Assembly: GCF_020532805.1 (NCBI RefSeq)
Contig: NZ_MQTQ01000061.1
Span: 48,184-88,051, forward strand
Direction: 5' to 3'
Length of the DNA stretch: 39,868 nucleotides
Origin: Arthrobacter sp. SO5
GTDB lineage: Bacteria; Actinomycetota; Actinomycetes; Actinomycetales; Micrococcaceae
The notes under the pieces are model-generated. The model did no database searches. It saw only the letters and a list, made by a program, of their open reading frames with translations, and was not told the DNA's origin. This document shows positions 31,696-39,868 of the stretch, piece after piece. The position numbers and the translations under genes were made by a program. Position 1 is the stretch's first letter. Each line of letters begins with the position of its first letter.

Positions 31696-33285
31696 CTACC
31701 CCCGCGCCTGCAGCCCCGGCACCCCGTCGCGGATCGCAAAGGACGCCTTCGTACTCACCGGGGATCCCGGCGTCGTGACGTAGTCCAGCGTCCGGAAGTC
31801 AGCGGTCATCGCGTCCTTGGTAATGCGGGTGTTCACGTAGCCGCGGTTGTCGTTGTAGAACTTCAGGTGCGGGTTCCAGGCCATCACCGGATCCGTGGTG
31901 GAGCCTGAGCCGTTACCGGTGGACGTGATGGACGTGCACACCAGTTCCGAGCCCACCACGGGGGAGGCCGGATCCTTGTAATCCACCTTGACGTCGTTGG
32001 CCCAGTTGCGGTGCACGTCGCCGGTCAGGACCACGGCGTTGCGCACGTTCGCGTCCACCCAGCCCTGCGTGATGCGGCGGCGCGAGGCGGCGTAACCGTC
32101 CCACCCGTCCATGGAAACGTCGTCGATCTCCGGCGCCTGATTCCGGTCCCGCTCGGCGAAAAACACCTGCTGGCCCAGAATGTCCCAGCGCTGGGTGGAT
32201 TTCCGGAAGCCCTCCAGCAGCCACTTCTCCTGCTCCGCGCCGGTGATGGTGCGGTCCTCCGCGAGCCGCTCGGCCACGTTCTTCTTCCAGCCGTCCCCGG
32301 CGAGCTGGTCATCGCGGTACTGCCGGGTATCCATCATGTGGAAATTGGCCAGCTGGCCCCACTGGACGGTGCGGTAGATCTTCATGTCGAACCCTGACGG
32401 CACGGACGAGGCCCGCAGTGGCATGTTTTCGTAGTACGCCTGGAACGCTGCGGCGCGGCGCTGCCGGAAATGCTCGGCGGTGTCGTTCAGCTGGGCCGCA
32501 TCGGTGTTTTCCGGGATCTCGTCCGCCCAGTTGTTGTCCACCTCGTGGTCATCCCACACCACGAGCCACGGCGCGATCGCGTGCGCTGCCTGCAGGTCGG
32601 CGTCGGCCTTGTACTGTGCGTGGCGCTGCCGGTAGCCGGCCAGGCTGGTGGTCTCCGGGCCCTCGTGGTCGCGGGGGTTGCCGCCGCCGATCACGTAGCT
32701 GTCCTTTTTGTACTCGTACAGGTAGTCGCCCAGGTGCAGCACCAGATCCGGGTGGTCCTGCGCGAGCCGGCTGTAGGCGGCGAAGTAGCCGTGCTCGTAC
32801 TGCGCGCAGCTGGCGAACGCCATGGCCAGCGCGGCCGGCGTCTCGTACAGTGCCGGGCTGGTGAGCGTGCGGCCCACCGCGCTGAGGTGCCGGCCGGTGC
32901 GGAACCGGTAGAAGTATTCACGTCCCGGCCGGAGGCCACGCAGTTCCACGTGCACCGAGTGCGCGGTTTCGCTCCGGGCGTGCTCGACGCCGCGGGCCAC
33001 CACCGTGCGCATGCCGGCGTCCTCAGCCACCTCCCACGCCACCGCCACCTGGCGGGACGGCATCCCGCCCAGGCCGTCGCCGGCGATCGGGTCCACCGCC
33101 AGCCGGGTCCAGATCACGAAGCCGTCCGGCCACGGCTCGCCGGAGGCGATGCCGAGCTGGAACGGATCGGTGCGGAGACCGGCGTCGTCCGCGGTGGAAA
33201 CGGCGACAGCGGCACCCGGCCAGGCGGCGACGAGACCCGCCCCAAGGCCGGCGGAAAGAACGGATCTGCGTGAGATGTTGTCCAT
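31696..33285 (-). CDS. phoD: Alkaline phosphatase D, Tat-exported
   Basis: The 529-residue precursor carries a twin-arginine signal (SRRSVLSAGLGAGLVAAW, Arg6-Arg7). The N-terminal PhoD domain has SGEPWPDGFVIWTRLA. The catalytic calcineurin-like part follows, with FASCAQYEHGYF, HLGDYLYEY, WDDHEVDNNWADE, VLTGDVHRNWAND and ELVCTSITSTGNG. These histidines and aspartates bind the Fe/Ca centre of PhoD phosphodiesterase/phosphatases. The enzyme releases phosphate from organic phosphoesters outside the membrane. Length and motifs are normal. A degenerate second copy of its C-terminal part lies at 27690-27827. No Pho box is claimed. Confidence 0.95.
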   Translation of the reverse strand: MDNISRRSVLSAGLGAGLVAAWPGAAVAVSTADDAGLRTDPFQLGIASGEPWPDGFVIWTRLAVDPIAGDGLGGMPSRQVAVAWEVAEDAGMRTVVARGVEHARSETAHSVHVELRGLRPGREYFYRFRTGRHLSAVGRTLTSPALYETPAALAMAFASCAQYEHGYFAAYSRLAQDHPDLVLHLGDYLYEYKKDSYVIGGGNPRDHEGPETTSLAGYRQRHAQYKADADLQAAHAIAPWLVVWDDHEVDNNWADEIPENTDAAQLNDTAEHFRQRRAAAFQAYYENMPLRASSVPSGFDMKIYRTVQWGQLANFHMMDTRQYRDDQLAGDGWKKNVAERLAEDRTITGAEQEKWLLEGFRKSTQRWDILGQQVFFAERDRNQAPEIDDVSMDGWDGYAASRRRITQGWVDANVRNAVVLTGDVHRNWANDVKVDYKDPASPVVGSELVCTSITSTGNGSGSTTDPVMAWNPHLKFYNDNRGYVNTRITKDAMTADFRTLDYVTTPGSPVSTKASFAIRDGVPGLQARG

Positions 33286-33392
33286 GCCTCCACGCTATTC
33301 ACCGCGGGTTGACTGGTTCTGAGAAGGATATGAATGCGCAGTTAACTGCGTGACAAGAATCGTCGGGCCGGTGCGGGGTTGCCGGGATTAGC

Positions 33393-34415
33393 CTAGGCGG
33401 AATCGGCGTTACGTTTCGCCGGCCGATAGCCGGCGATTTCGGCACGGACGTCGCCCTCCTCGTGCCCACCCTCCTTTTTGCCGAACGGCAGCACTTTCAG
33501 CAGCGGGTGCACGATAGCCATAACCAGGAGACCCCAGGCGAGTCCGAGGACGGCCGAGCACAGGGTGTTCACGAGCCAGCCCAGGAAGCCGCCCACCACC
33601 GGGATCCCGGCGACAGGTGCCTCGAGGACATGGACCAGGTCATACGGCATCTTCCAACCGAGGTCGTAGGCCCCCTGCAGCATGATGTGACCACCCACCC
33701 ACAGCATGGCGATCGTCCCGATCAATGTGATCGCGGCCAGCACGGCGGGCATCCCCTTGACGAGCAGCGCGCCGAAGCGCTGGGAGCCTGCAGCGTCCTT
33801 GGTCATCAGGTGCAGGCCGATGTCGTCCATCTTGACGATGAGCGCGACGGCCCCGTACACGAGCACCGTGATCAGGACCGCCACGATGACAAGGATGAGC
33901 GCCCGGACCCACAAGGACTCACCGGCCACCTCATTCATCGAGATGACCATGATCTCGCAGGACAGGATGAAGTCGGTGGTGATGGCGCCCTTGGTGACCT
34001 TGGCCTCCGCCTCCGGTCCCCGGTCGACCGCCGGCGCCTCTTCATTGGCCTCGTGGTGGCCGCGGAGTTTGTGCCAGACCTTTTCGGCACCCTCGTAGCA
34101 GAGGTAGGTGCCGCCCGCCATGAGGATGAACGGGATGACCCCCGGGATGAAGGCGCTGATGAGCAGCAGCGCCGGCAGGATGATCAGCAGCTTGTTCCGG
34201 AGCGAGCCCCAGAAGATCCGCTTGATCATCGGCAGTTCGCGGGACGGGTCCGCCCCGGACACGTACTGCGGAGTGACGGCGGCGTCGTCGATCACCACAC
34301 CGGCGGCCTTGGCTCCCGCCTTCGCCGCCCCGGCAGCGACGTCGTCCACCGACGCGGCCGCGATCCGGGCCAGGGCTGCGATGTCATCCAGCAGGGCGAC
34401 GAGACCCCCGCTCAC
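33393..34415 (-). CDS. DUF808 inner-membrane protein (YedI-like)
   Basis: The protein has 340 residues from the GTG at 34415; a longer frame to 34490 adds an Arg/Pro-rich leader. The family-typical opening GGLVALLDDIAALA is followed by AGVVIDDAAVTPQYVSG. Five or more hydrophobic segments follow, for example LLIILPALLLISAFIPGVI, ALILVIVAVLITVLVYGAV, VLAAITLIGTIAMLWVGG and GFLGWLVNTLCSAVLGLAW. Between the first pair is the conserved GGTYLCYEGAEKVWH. It is an integral membrane protein of unknown function. It is monocistronic and divergent from the acyltransferase gene. Confidence 0.9.
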   Translation of the reverse strand: MSGGLVALLDDIAALARIAAASVDDVAAGAAKAGAKAAGVVIDDAAVTPQYVSGADPSRELPMIKRIFWGSLRNKLLIILPALLLISAFIPGVIPFILMAGGTYLCYEGAEKVWHKLRGHHEANEEAPAVDRGPEAEAKVTKGAITTDFILSCEIMVISMNEVAGESLWVRALILVIVAVLITVLVYGAVALIVKMDDIGLHLMTKDAAGSQRFGALLVKGMPAVLAAITLIGTIAMLWVGGHIMLQGAYDLGWKMPYDLVHVLEAPVAGIPVVGGFLGWLVNTLCSAVLGLAWGLLVMAIVHPLLKVLPFGKKEGGHEEGDVRAEIAGYRPAKRNADSA

Positions 34416-34634
34416 AGAGCGCCCCCGCGCTGCTCGACGGCGGACTGCGGGGCATGGAGGGCTCGGTCGAGGAGCGAGATTCGCATGCACCGATTATACG
34501 GTGGGCGCAGGCCGTCGGACCGGCAGTGCGGACGGCGTCGCCACGACAACCGACCAGACCCCTGAACAAACGCTTGGTGACGACTGGGGGCGCCGCACCC
34601 TCGCGACAAAGGCGTAATGTAACGAACTGGTAAC

Positions 34635-35804
34635 ATGGAGCGAATGCGGTATCAGTCTGGTCAATCAAGAGTCACCCAATTGGATGGCCTCCGGGGCATT
34701 GCTGCCCTGGTGGTGGTTGCCTGCCACGTCCTCTCCACCCTCCCGGGAATCGGGAGCGTGGTGGAAGGCGACCGCTCCGCGGGTCTCAGCACAGCGGGGG
34801 AGTGGACTGTCTTCTCCCCGCTGCACGTCCTCTGGAATGGCACTCCGGCGGTGCATCTCTTTTTTGTGCTGTCCGGCTTCGTGCTGGTGCTTCCGTTCAC
34901 CACACCGGGTAGCGGGAGCTGGGCGCAGTACTACGCCAAACGCTTCCTCCGCCTCTACTTACCGGCCTGGGCATCCCTGGTGGTCGCCGTCGCGCTGATT
35001 ACCCTCATTCCCCGCACGGCGTCGCCGCTGCAGAGCCCGTGGGCGGACATGTACGTGATCGACCCCAGCGTGGGCCAGGTCCTCAAGGACGCTTCCCTGA
35101 TGCTGAACGCGAGCACCATCAACATTCCGCTGTGGTCCCTCAAATGGGAGGTCGCGTTCTCCCTCCTGTTCCCCGCCTACGTCTTTCTCGCCGTCCGCTG
35201 GCGGCGCCTCTGGTTCCTGAAAATCGGCGTCGCACTGCTGCTGGCCGTGGTGGGAGCCGTGCAGGACCTGGAATGGCTGTCCTATCTCCCGATCTTCCTT
35301 ATCGGTGCCGTCCTCGGCGTCGAGCGCGAGCGGATCGGTGAGCTGATTCGATCCCTGCCCCGCTTTGTCTGGCTCCTCGTGGCCGCGGCGGGTTTGTTCC
35401 TGGCCAACGCGGAATGGATCAGCCCTGACAAGCCGATCACCGGTGTCCGCGCCGTCGTCACCGCGGGCGCCGTCCTGCTGGTTCTGCTGTTTGTGTACTG
35501 CCAGTCGGCCAAGCGGCTCGGGGACACCGGCGTCGCGCAATGGCTGGGACGGGTGTCCTTCAGCCTCTACCTGGTGCATCTGCCGATCATCCTGGCCGGC
35601 GTCACCTTGCTGCGGTCCGTCTCGCTTCCCCTGGCGCTCGCGGTCTCCGTCGCCGCCTCGTTCGCGGCGGCCGGGCTGTTCCACCGCTACGTGGAGCAGC
35701 CCGCCCAGCGGCTCTCGATAGCTGCGGGACGCGCCGTGGGGCGCCGGATACGCCGCGACGCCGGCGACGCCCGCGCGGCACCCGTCGGGGCCAGCCCTCA
35801 GTAA
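34635..35804 (+). CDS. Acyltransferase-3 family membrane protein
   Basis: The 389-residue protein opens with the family mark LDGLRGIAALVVVACHVL, containing the catalytic-type histidine. About ten transmembrane helices follow, with HLFFVLSGFVLVLPF, YYAKRFLRLYLPAW, PLWSLKWEVAFSLLFP, and the final SFSLYLVHLPIILAGV ... LFHRYVEQPAQRL, the standard C-terminal motif. These enzymes acylate sugars or cell-surface polymers on or across the membrane; the substrate cannot be read from sequence. The first ATG at 34635 has no clear ribosome site, and an ATG at 34644 is an alternative. The 3' end overlaps the convergent GlcG-like gene by 7 bp. Confidence 0.92.
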   Translation: MERMRYQSGQSRVTQLDGLRGIAALVVVACHVLSTLPGIGSVVEGDRSAGLSTAGEWTVFSPLHVLWNGTPAVHLFFVLSGFVLVLPFTTPGSGSWAQYYAKRFLRLYLPAWASLVVAVALITLIPRTASPLQSPWADMYVIDPSVGQVLKDASLMLNASTINIPLWSLKWEVAFSLLFPAYVFLAVRWRRLWFLKIGVALLLAVVGAVQDLEWLSYLPIFLIGAVLGVERERIGELIRSLPRFVWLLVAAAGLFLANAEWISPDKPITGVRAVVTAGAVLLVLLFVYCQSAKRLGDTGVAQWLGRVSFSLYLVHLPIILAGVTLLRSVSLPLALAVSVAASFAAAGLFHRYVEQPAQRLSIAAGRAVGRRIRRDAGDARAAPVGASPQ

Positions 35805-36217
35805 GCCCCCGCTCCGGCCTCGGCAACCTCCTGGTCCTGCTCAATCGTTCCGGTGGACACCCCAACAGCCCCCATAATCCGCCCGTCCCGCACCAGCGGA
35901 ATCCCGCCGGGGAAGACCACCAGGCGTCCGCCGTGGGCGTCGCTCAGGCCGTGGATCGGGCCGTGTGGGCGCGTCACTTCCTGCAAATCCCCCGTTTCGC
36001 ACTGGAACGCGATCGACGTGTAGGCCTTGTTAATCGCGATGGTGATGGAGCCGATGTTCGCGCCGTCCATCCGGGCGTGCGCCTTGAGGTTGCCGCCGGC
36101 GTCCACCACGGCGATGTCCATCGGCTGCCCGATCTCCTCGGCCTTCTTCGCGGCGGCGTCGATGACGTGCTGCGCTTCTTCGAGGGTGATGGTTTCCAGT
36201 ACGGTTCCGTCGGCCAT
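35798..36217 (-). CDS. GlcG/HbpS-family heme-binding-like protein
   Basis: The protein has 139 residues from the ATG at 36217. The GlcG/HbpS/PduO-C fold is visible in ITLEEAQHVIDAAAKKAEEIG, MDIAVVDAGGNLKAHARMDGA, INKAYTSIAF, and GGRLVVFPGGIPLVRDGRIMGAVGVST near the end. Members bind heme or cobalamin or act as small-molecule sensors; there is no signal peptide, so this one is cytoplasmic. It diverges from the aldolase-HAD-dhaLK operon, and GlcG-like genes often accompany dihydroxyacetone and diol metabolism. Function is unproven. Confidence 0.9.
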   Translation of the reverse strand: MADGTVLETITLEEAQHVIDAAAKKAEEIGQPMDIAVVDAGGNLKAHARMDGANIGSITIAINKAYTSIAFQCETGDLQEVTRPHGPIHGLSDAHGGRLVVFPGGIPLVRDGRIMGAVGVSTGTIEQDQEVAEAGAGAY

Positions 36218-36307
36218 GGCTCTGATCCTTTTCGCTGGGGGATAGTGGGCCAACTCAAGCACGGGACCCGGCACGGCCAACAGGTGGGGATGACCCCCAA
36301 GTCCACA

Positions 36308-36324
36308 TAGGGGTTTCCCCCCTA
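36308..36324. promoter_or_regulatory. Inverted repeat in the divergent glcG-like/aldolase spacer
   Basis: TAGGGG (36308-36313) and CCCCTA (36319-36324) are separated by TTTCC. CCCCTA occurs again at 36342-36347, and GGGGATGACCCC lies just upstream. Repeated symmetric G/C runs between divergent genes suggest an operator cluster for the aldolase operon. Confidence 0.4.
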
Positions 36325-36379
36325 CCCGATGCCGCGAAGCTCCCCTAGCGTGGAAGGCAGCCAACCTAGGAGGTTCCCC

Positions 36380-37243
36380 ATGGGTGTTGTGCCCCTGAAG
36401 GACATCGTCGATCCCGCCTTCCATGCCCGCTACGGTGTGCCGGCTATCAACATTTTCAACGACCTGAGCATGGAAGCGGTCCTCGCCGCGGCCGAGGAGG
36501 CGAACTCCCCGGTCATCCTGCAGACCTCGGTCAAGACGGTCCGCAGCATCGGCTCCCGCCAGCTGTTCGACATGTGGCAGTCCTTGACCCGCGGCATTGA
36601 AGTCCCCGTCACCCTGCACCTGGACCACTGCCCGGACCGGGACGTGGTCACTGAATGCCTCAAGGCCGGCTGGAACTCCGTACTCTTTGACGCCTCCAAC
36701 CTGCCCGTGGCGGAAAACCAGCGCCAGACCATCCAAGTGGTGGCCGAGGCCCGCCAGTACGGCGCCCAGGTGGAAGGCGAGATCGAGGCGATCACCGGCG
36801 TCGAGGACGACCACGGCTCCGACGACGTCGCCCAGCAGCAGAGCCTGGAGACGGCGCTGAACTTCATCGACGCCACCGGCATCGACGTCTTTGCCCCCTC
36901 GATCGGCAACGCGCACGGCTCCTACAAGGCCGCGCCCGTGCTCGACGTCGGCCGGGTCACCGAAATCGTGGAGGCCCGTAACATCCCCATCGCCCTGCAC
37001 GGCGGGTCCGGGCTGAGCCCGGAGCAGTTCGCGGACCTGATCGCCCGGGGCTGCGCAAAGGTCAACATCTCCACCGCGCTCAAGGAAACCTACATGCAGT
37101 CCTCCCTGGCGTTCCTCAAGCAGGCCGAACAGAAGAACAAGTGGGACCCGCCGTCGCTGTTCAAGCACACCCGCGCGGACATCCTGACCATGGTCACCGA
37201 GCTGACCCACCAGTTCGGCAGCGCCGGGAAGGGCGGCCGCTGA
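36380..37243 (+). CDS. Class II aldolase (fructose/tagatose-bisphosphate type)
   Basis: The protein has 287 residues from the ATG at 36380, which follows a perfect AGGAGG; the longer frame from 36329 is not supported. Zinc-dependent class II aldolase residues are in place: LHLDHCPD with Asp82 and His83, EGEIEAITGVEDD (132-144), SIGNAHGSYK with His179, LHGGSGL with His207, and KVNISTALKE. It splits or forms a ketose phosphate with dihydroxyacetone phosphate as one product, in the cytoplasm. Length and motifs are close to KbaY/GatY/Fba. It is the first gene of the operon with a HAD phosphatase, DhaL and DhaK. A catabolic role outside glycolysis is likely from this context. Confidence 0.92.
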   Translation: MGVVPLKDIVDPAFHARYGVPAINIFNDLSMEAVLAAAEEANSPVILQTSVKTVRSIGSRQLFDMWQSLTRGIEVPVTLHLDHCPDRDVVTECLKAGWNSVLFDASNLPVAENQRQTIQVVAEARQYGAQVEGEIEAITGVEDDHGSDDVAQQQSLETALNFIDATGIDVFAPSIGNAHGSYKAAPVLDVGRVTEIVEARNIPIALHGGSGLSPEQFADLIARGCAKVNISTALKETYMQSSLAFLKQAEQKNKWDPPSLFKHTRADILTMVTELTHQFGSAGKGGR

Positions 37244-38085
37244 TGCCGGCGCTGATCTTCGACTGCGACGGCGTCCTCGCCGACACCGAACAGCACGGCC
37301 ACCTGCCGGCCTTCAACCGGACCTTCGCCGACTTCAACGTCCCCGTGCGGTGGAGCGTTGACGAGTACGCGGAAAAGGTCAAGGTCGGCGGCGGCAAGGA
37401 GCGGATGCGCAGCATCATCACCCCCGACATCGCCGAGAGCCTGGGCCTGGCGGACGACGCCGCCATCGACGCGGCCGTCCTGGCCTGGCACCAGCGCAAA
37501 ACCGCCATCTACAAGGAGCTCGTGGAATCCGGTGTGATGCCCGCACGGCCCGGCATCGCCCGGATTTCCCAGGAAGCGCACGACGCCGGGTGGACCCTTG
37601 CGGTGGCCTCCACTTCGGCGGAACCCGCCGTCCGCGCCGTCCTCACCCACGCCGTCGGCGATGGACTCGCCGCGCACTTCGCCGTGTTCGCCGGCGACAT
37701 CGTCCCGCACAAGAAGCCGGCCCCGGACATCTACATGCTTGCGCTCAGGGAGCTGAAGCTGGACCCTGAGGATGCGGTGGTGGTCGAGGACAGCTCCAAC
37801 GGCCTGCGCGCCGCCCTCGGCGCCGGCCTGCGCACCCTGGTGACTGTCAGCGGCTACACCCGCGCGGAGGACTTCGCCGGGGCCGCCCTCGTGGTCAGCT
37901 CGCTCGGCGACCCCGCCGGTGCCGGCGGACCCGGCGAGAGAGCTGACGTGCTGGCCAACCCGGCCGGCGTCGACGTCCACGGCGCGGTCACGCTCGCGAC
38001 GCTGCAGGCGATCCTGGCCCGGCCCCGGCCGGGCACCGGCGGCGCAAATCCACCAGCCCCTTCGACCCCGACGGAGACCCCATGA
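37243..38085 (+). CDS. HAD-superfamily hydrolase, CbbY/phosphoglucomutase-like
   Basis: The 280-residue protein has an ATG overlapping the aldolase stop by one base (TGATG). HAD motif I is FDCDGVLADTE with Asp7 and Asp9, motif II is ASTSAE, motif III is the lysine in HKKPAPDIYM, and motif IV is VVVEDSSNG. The cap domain lies between motifs I and II, as in CbbY and beta-phosphoglucomutase. It dephosphorylates or isomerises a sugar phosphate of the pathway. After about residue 240 the tail is Pro/Gly-rich and probably disordered. Its stop overlaps the dhaL start by 4 bp. Confidence 0.9.
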   Translation: MPALIFDCDGVLADTEQHGHLPAFNRTFADFNVPVRWSVDEYAEKVKVGGGKERMRSIITPDIAESLGLADDAAIDAAVLAWHQRKTAIYKELVESGVMPARPGIARISQEAHDAGWTLAVASTSAEPAVRAVLTHAVGDGLAAHFAVFAGDIVPHKKPAPDIYMLALRELKLDPEDAVVVEDSSNGLRAALGAGLRTLVTVSGYTRAEDFAGAALVVSSLGDPAGAGGPGERADVLANPAGVDVHGAVTLATLQAILARPRPGTGGANPPAPSTPTETP

Positions 38086-38720
38086 CCGCCACCGACCTCG
38101 CCGACGTCGAGTACGTCGTCCACAGCCTCGCGCAGACCGCCGTCGACCAGGAAAAGGAGTTCGGCGACCTGGACGCGGTGGTCGGCGACGGTGACCTGGG
38201 CTACTCCCTGGCGCGCGGCTTCGAAAAGGTCCTGCATGACTGGGATTCCTTCAAGCGTGACGACGTCGCCACGTTCCTGCAGCAGATCGCCCTGGCGATC
38301 TCGTCCCGGATCGGCGGCACCTCCGGCCCGCTGTGGGGGACCGCGTTCCTGCGCGCCTCCGCCGCCGCCAAGACCGTGGACGCGATCGACGGCGCCGCCG
38401 CCGTCGCCATGCTGCGTGCCGCGGCCGAGGGCATCATGGCACGAGGCGGCGCGAGCCTGGGGGACAAGACCCTGCTGGATGCGCTGGTCCCGGCCACCGA
38501 CGAACTGGAACGCCAGCTCGCCGCCGGCTCCGGGCCCGCCGAATGCCGGGCAGCGTTCGCCAAAACCGTCCGCGAATGCGCGGACGCCACCAGCACGCTG
38601 CAGGCCAGGCGCGGCCGGGCCAGCTACAGCGGGGAACGCAGCATCGGCTCCCCGGACGCCGGCGCCGTCGCGATCGCCATCATCATCGAACGCATCACCG
38701 AGGGCTGGGACCGGCGCTAG
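38082..38720 (+). CDS. dhaL: Dihydroxyacetone kinase subunit DhaL
   Basis: The 212-residue protein starts with ATGA overlap. The nucleotide/Mg site GDGDLG is at 35-40, then come GGTSGPLWGTAF, GGASLGDKTLLDAL and a C-terminal GRASYSGERSIGSPDAGA, the full set for the ATP- or ADP-binding helical-barrel DhaL subunit. It passes the gamma-phosphate to dihydroxyacetone, or a related ketose such as erythrulose, held by DhaK. No DhaM (PTS) gene is in the window, so an ATP-dependent form is favoured. The order dhaL before dhaK is the reverse of the Escherichia coli order. Confidence 0.93.
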   Translation: MTATDLADVEYVVHSLAQTAVDQEKEFGDLDAVVGDGDLGYSLARGFEKVLHDWDSFKRDDVATFLQQIALAISSRIGGTSGPLWGTAFLRASAAAKTVDAIDGAAAVAMLRAAAEGIMARGGASLGDKTLLDALVPATDELERQLAAGSGPAECRAAFAKTVRECADATSTLQARRGRASYSGERSIGSPDAGAVAIAIIIERITEGWDRR

Positions 38721-38734
38721 GCCCTTTCCGTCTC

Positions 38735-38779
38735 TGTCCTTTATCACCCTGTCCTTTATCACCCTGACCTTTATCATCC
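38735..38779 (+). repeat. Three tandem 15-bp repeats before dhaK
   Basis: TGTCCTTTATCACCC occurs twice without change (38735-38749, 38750-38764) and a third time as TGACCTTTATCATCC (38765-38779). The repeats fill most of the 86-bp gap between dhaL and dhaK. They may be a slippage product or binding sites; there is no clear terminator form. Confidence 0.85.
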
Positions 38780-38806
38780 TGACCAGCACAACGACGTGGA
38801 GATCTC

Positions 38807-39802
38807 ATGAAAAAGTTCCTCAATGACCCCAAGCAGTTCGTCCCCGAGATGCTCGAAGGCCTGGCCCTCGCCAACCCCGACACCCTCAAGTACGTCCCCG
38901 AATACAACCTGATCATGCGCGCCGACGGGCCGGACCAGAACAAGGTGTCGATCGTCCAGGGTTCCGGCTCTGGCCACGAACCCGCGCACGTCATGATTGT
39001 GGGCAAGGGCATGCTCGACGCCGCCTGCCCGGGCGACGTCTTCGCCGCCCCGCCCTTCGATTACGTCTACGAGACTACGAAGATGATGGCCTCACCCAAG
39101 GGCGTCCTGCTGCTGGTGAACAACTACACCGGCGATAAAATGGTCTTCGACATGGCCCAGGAGATGTCCTCCGCCGAGGGCATCCAGGTCAAGACCCTCT
39201 TCATCAACGACGACGTCTCCGTGGAGGACTCCACCTACACGATCGGCCGCCGCGGGGTGGCCGGGAATTTCTTCGTCATCAAGGCCGTCGCTGCCGCCGC
39301 CGAGCGCGGCGCAGACCTGGACGAGGTCATCCGGATCGGCGAGAAGGTCAACTCCGTGACCCGCAGCATGGGCGTCGCACTGACCGCCTGCACCCCGCCG
39401 GCCAAGGGCAGCCCGCTGTTCGAGCTCGGCCCTGACGAGATCGAGATCGGCGTCGGCATCCACGGGGAGCCGGGCCGCCGCCGCGCCAAGATGATGACCG
39501 CGAATGAGATCGTCGAGGAGATGCTGACCCCGATCGTCCGGGACCTGCCGTTCGGCGACGGGGACCGGGTGGCGCTCATGGTCAACGGCCTCGGCGGCAC
39601 GCCCATCAGTGAGCTGTACCTGCTCTACGGCCAGGCCCACAAGCGCCTCGCCGAGCAGGGCATCAGCGTCGGCCGCAGCTACGTCGGCGAGTACTGCACC
39701 TCCCTGGACATGGCCGGCGCATCCATCACCCTGGTCAAGCTCGACGACGAAATCGAGTCGCTGCTCATGGACCCGGCCGAGATCCCGATCCGGGTGTTCT
39801 AG
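38807..39802 (+). CDS. dhaK: Dihydroxyacetone kinase subunit DhaK
   Basis: The 331-residue protein starts at an ATG after GGAGATC. The substrate-binding subunit motifs are QGSGSGHEPAHV (51-62), DVFAAPPFD, NNYTGDKMVFDMA, and GIHGEPG, where His219 forms the covalent hemiaminal with the keto group of the substrate. Length is normal for DhaK. With DhaL it phosphorylates dihydroxyacetone or a similar short ketose in the cytoplasm, giving a phosphate that the class II aldolase of this operon can use or produce. It is the last gene, as a strong hairpin follows at the window end. Confidence 0.95.
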   Translation: MKKFLNDPKQFVPEMLEGLALANPDTLKYVPEYNLIMRADGPDQNKVSIVQGSGSGHEPAHVMIVGKGMLDAACPGDVFAAPPFDYVYETTKMMASPKGVLLLVNNYTGDKMVFDMAQEMSSAEGIQVKTLFINDDVSVEDSTYTIGRRGVAGNFFVIKAVAAAAERGADLDEVIRIGEKVNSVTRSMGVALTACTPPAKGSPLFELGPDEIEIGVGIHGEPGRRRAKMMTANEIVEEMLTPIVRDLPFGDGDRVALMVNGLGGTPISELYLLYGQAHKRLAEQGISVGRSYVGEYCTSLDMAGASITLVKLDDEIESLLMDPAEIPIRVF

Positions 39803-39835
39803 GCAGTCCACCGGGAGACCCCGGAAGTTCAGCAC

Positions 39836-39868
39836 GACGGCGGGGCCGGTCACCTTTCGGTGGCCGGC
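39836..39868 (+). terminator. Terminator hairpin after dhaK (3' arm cut by window end)
   Basis: GACGGCGGGGCCGGTCACC is followed by a TTTC loop and GGTGGCCGGC. The closing arm would run past the window. It has the same 19-base opening as the reverse complement of the hairpin at 28989-29029. It begins 34 bp after the dhaK stop. Confidence 0.65.

Noticed and set aside
33462..34565. 367-codon plus-strand frame opposite the DUF808 gene
   Set aside because: It is Asp/His/Arg-rich with no hydrophobic core; an antisense shadow of a membrane protein.
35798..37210. 470-codon minus-strand frame ending with the GlcG-like protein
   Set aside because: Only the last 140 codons (from 36217) are family-like; the rest is antisense to the aldolase.
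1..39868. Insertion sequences, integrase, tRNA attachment site, CRISPR array
   Set aside because: No transposase or integrase frame, no tRNA cloverleaf and no regularly spaced repeats were seen on either strand.

Overview
The window is high-GC actinobacterial DNA. It looks most like Micrococcaceae (Arthrobacter/Pseudarthrobacter type), judging from strong GC bias at third codon positions, frequent GTG/TTG starts, probable leaderless starts and the flanking metabolic genes. That placement is an inference from style and gene content. No rRNA, tRNA, CRISPR array, integrase or transposase is visible.

Region A (1-10336, almost all minus strand). Six genes run head to tail towards position 1: an ARPP-1-like protein, an ADP-ribosylglycohydrolase fused to a CX5R phosphatase, an XPB-like SF2 helicase fused to a complete SigA-like sigma-70 factor, two paralogous proteins with homing-endonuclease-associated (HNR-type) repeats, and an AddB-like helicase/nuclease cut by the window edge. 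A divergent NrtR-type Nudix regulator with a decayed Nudix box sits at the head, across an intergenic stretch containing two inverted repeats. The helicase-sigma fusion is the most unusual single gene in the window.

Region B (10337-27283) is an accessory, defence-type region, visibly less GC-rich than the flanks. It holds an unknown protein, a PD-(D/E)XK nuclease split by a frameshift, a two-gene unit (nuclease-like protein plus macro-like/SIR2 protein), and a tightly overlapping five-gene operon: Z1 helicase, PD-(D/E)XK protein, MORC-like GHKL ATPase and two uncharacterised proteins. A C5-cytosine methyltransferase, an HNH endonuclease and a large IF2_N-like/OB-like protein follow. Z1, PD-(D/E)XK, paraMORC and a C5 methylase together match a restriction-modification-like system predicted earlier by comparative genomics. 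The two extra subunits and the HNH neighbour are less well explained.

Region C (27194-27830) is a scar: a 29-codon stub of a restriction-type helicase, a headless secreted-protein fragment and a degenerate phoD fragment. It probably marks the right border of the island.

Region D (27828-39868) is ordinary chromosome: GNAT acetyltransferase, GYD protein, secreted CHRD-like protein, secreted lipase, TfoX-like protein, Tat-exported PhoD, DUF808 membrane protein, acyltransferase-3, GlcG/HbpS-like protein, and a class II aldolase - HAD phosphatase - dhaL - dhaK operon for dihydroxyacetone or ketose metabolism. Two near-identical hairpins (28989-29029 and the window end) look like a recurrent terminator family.
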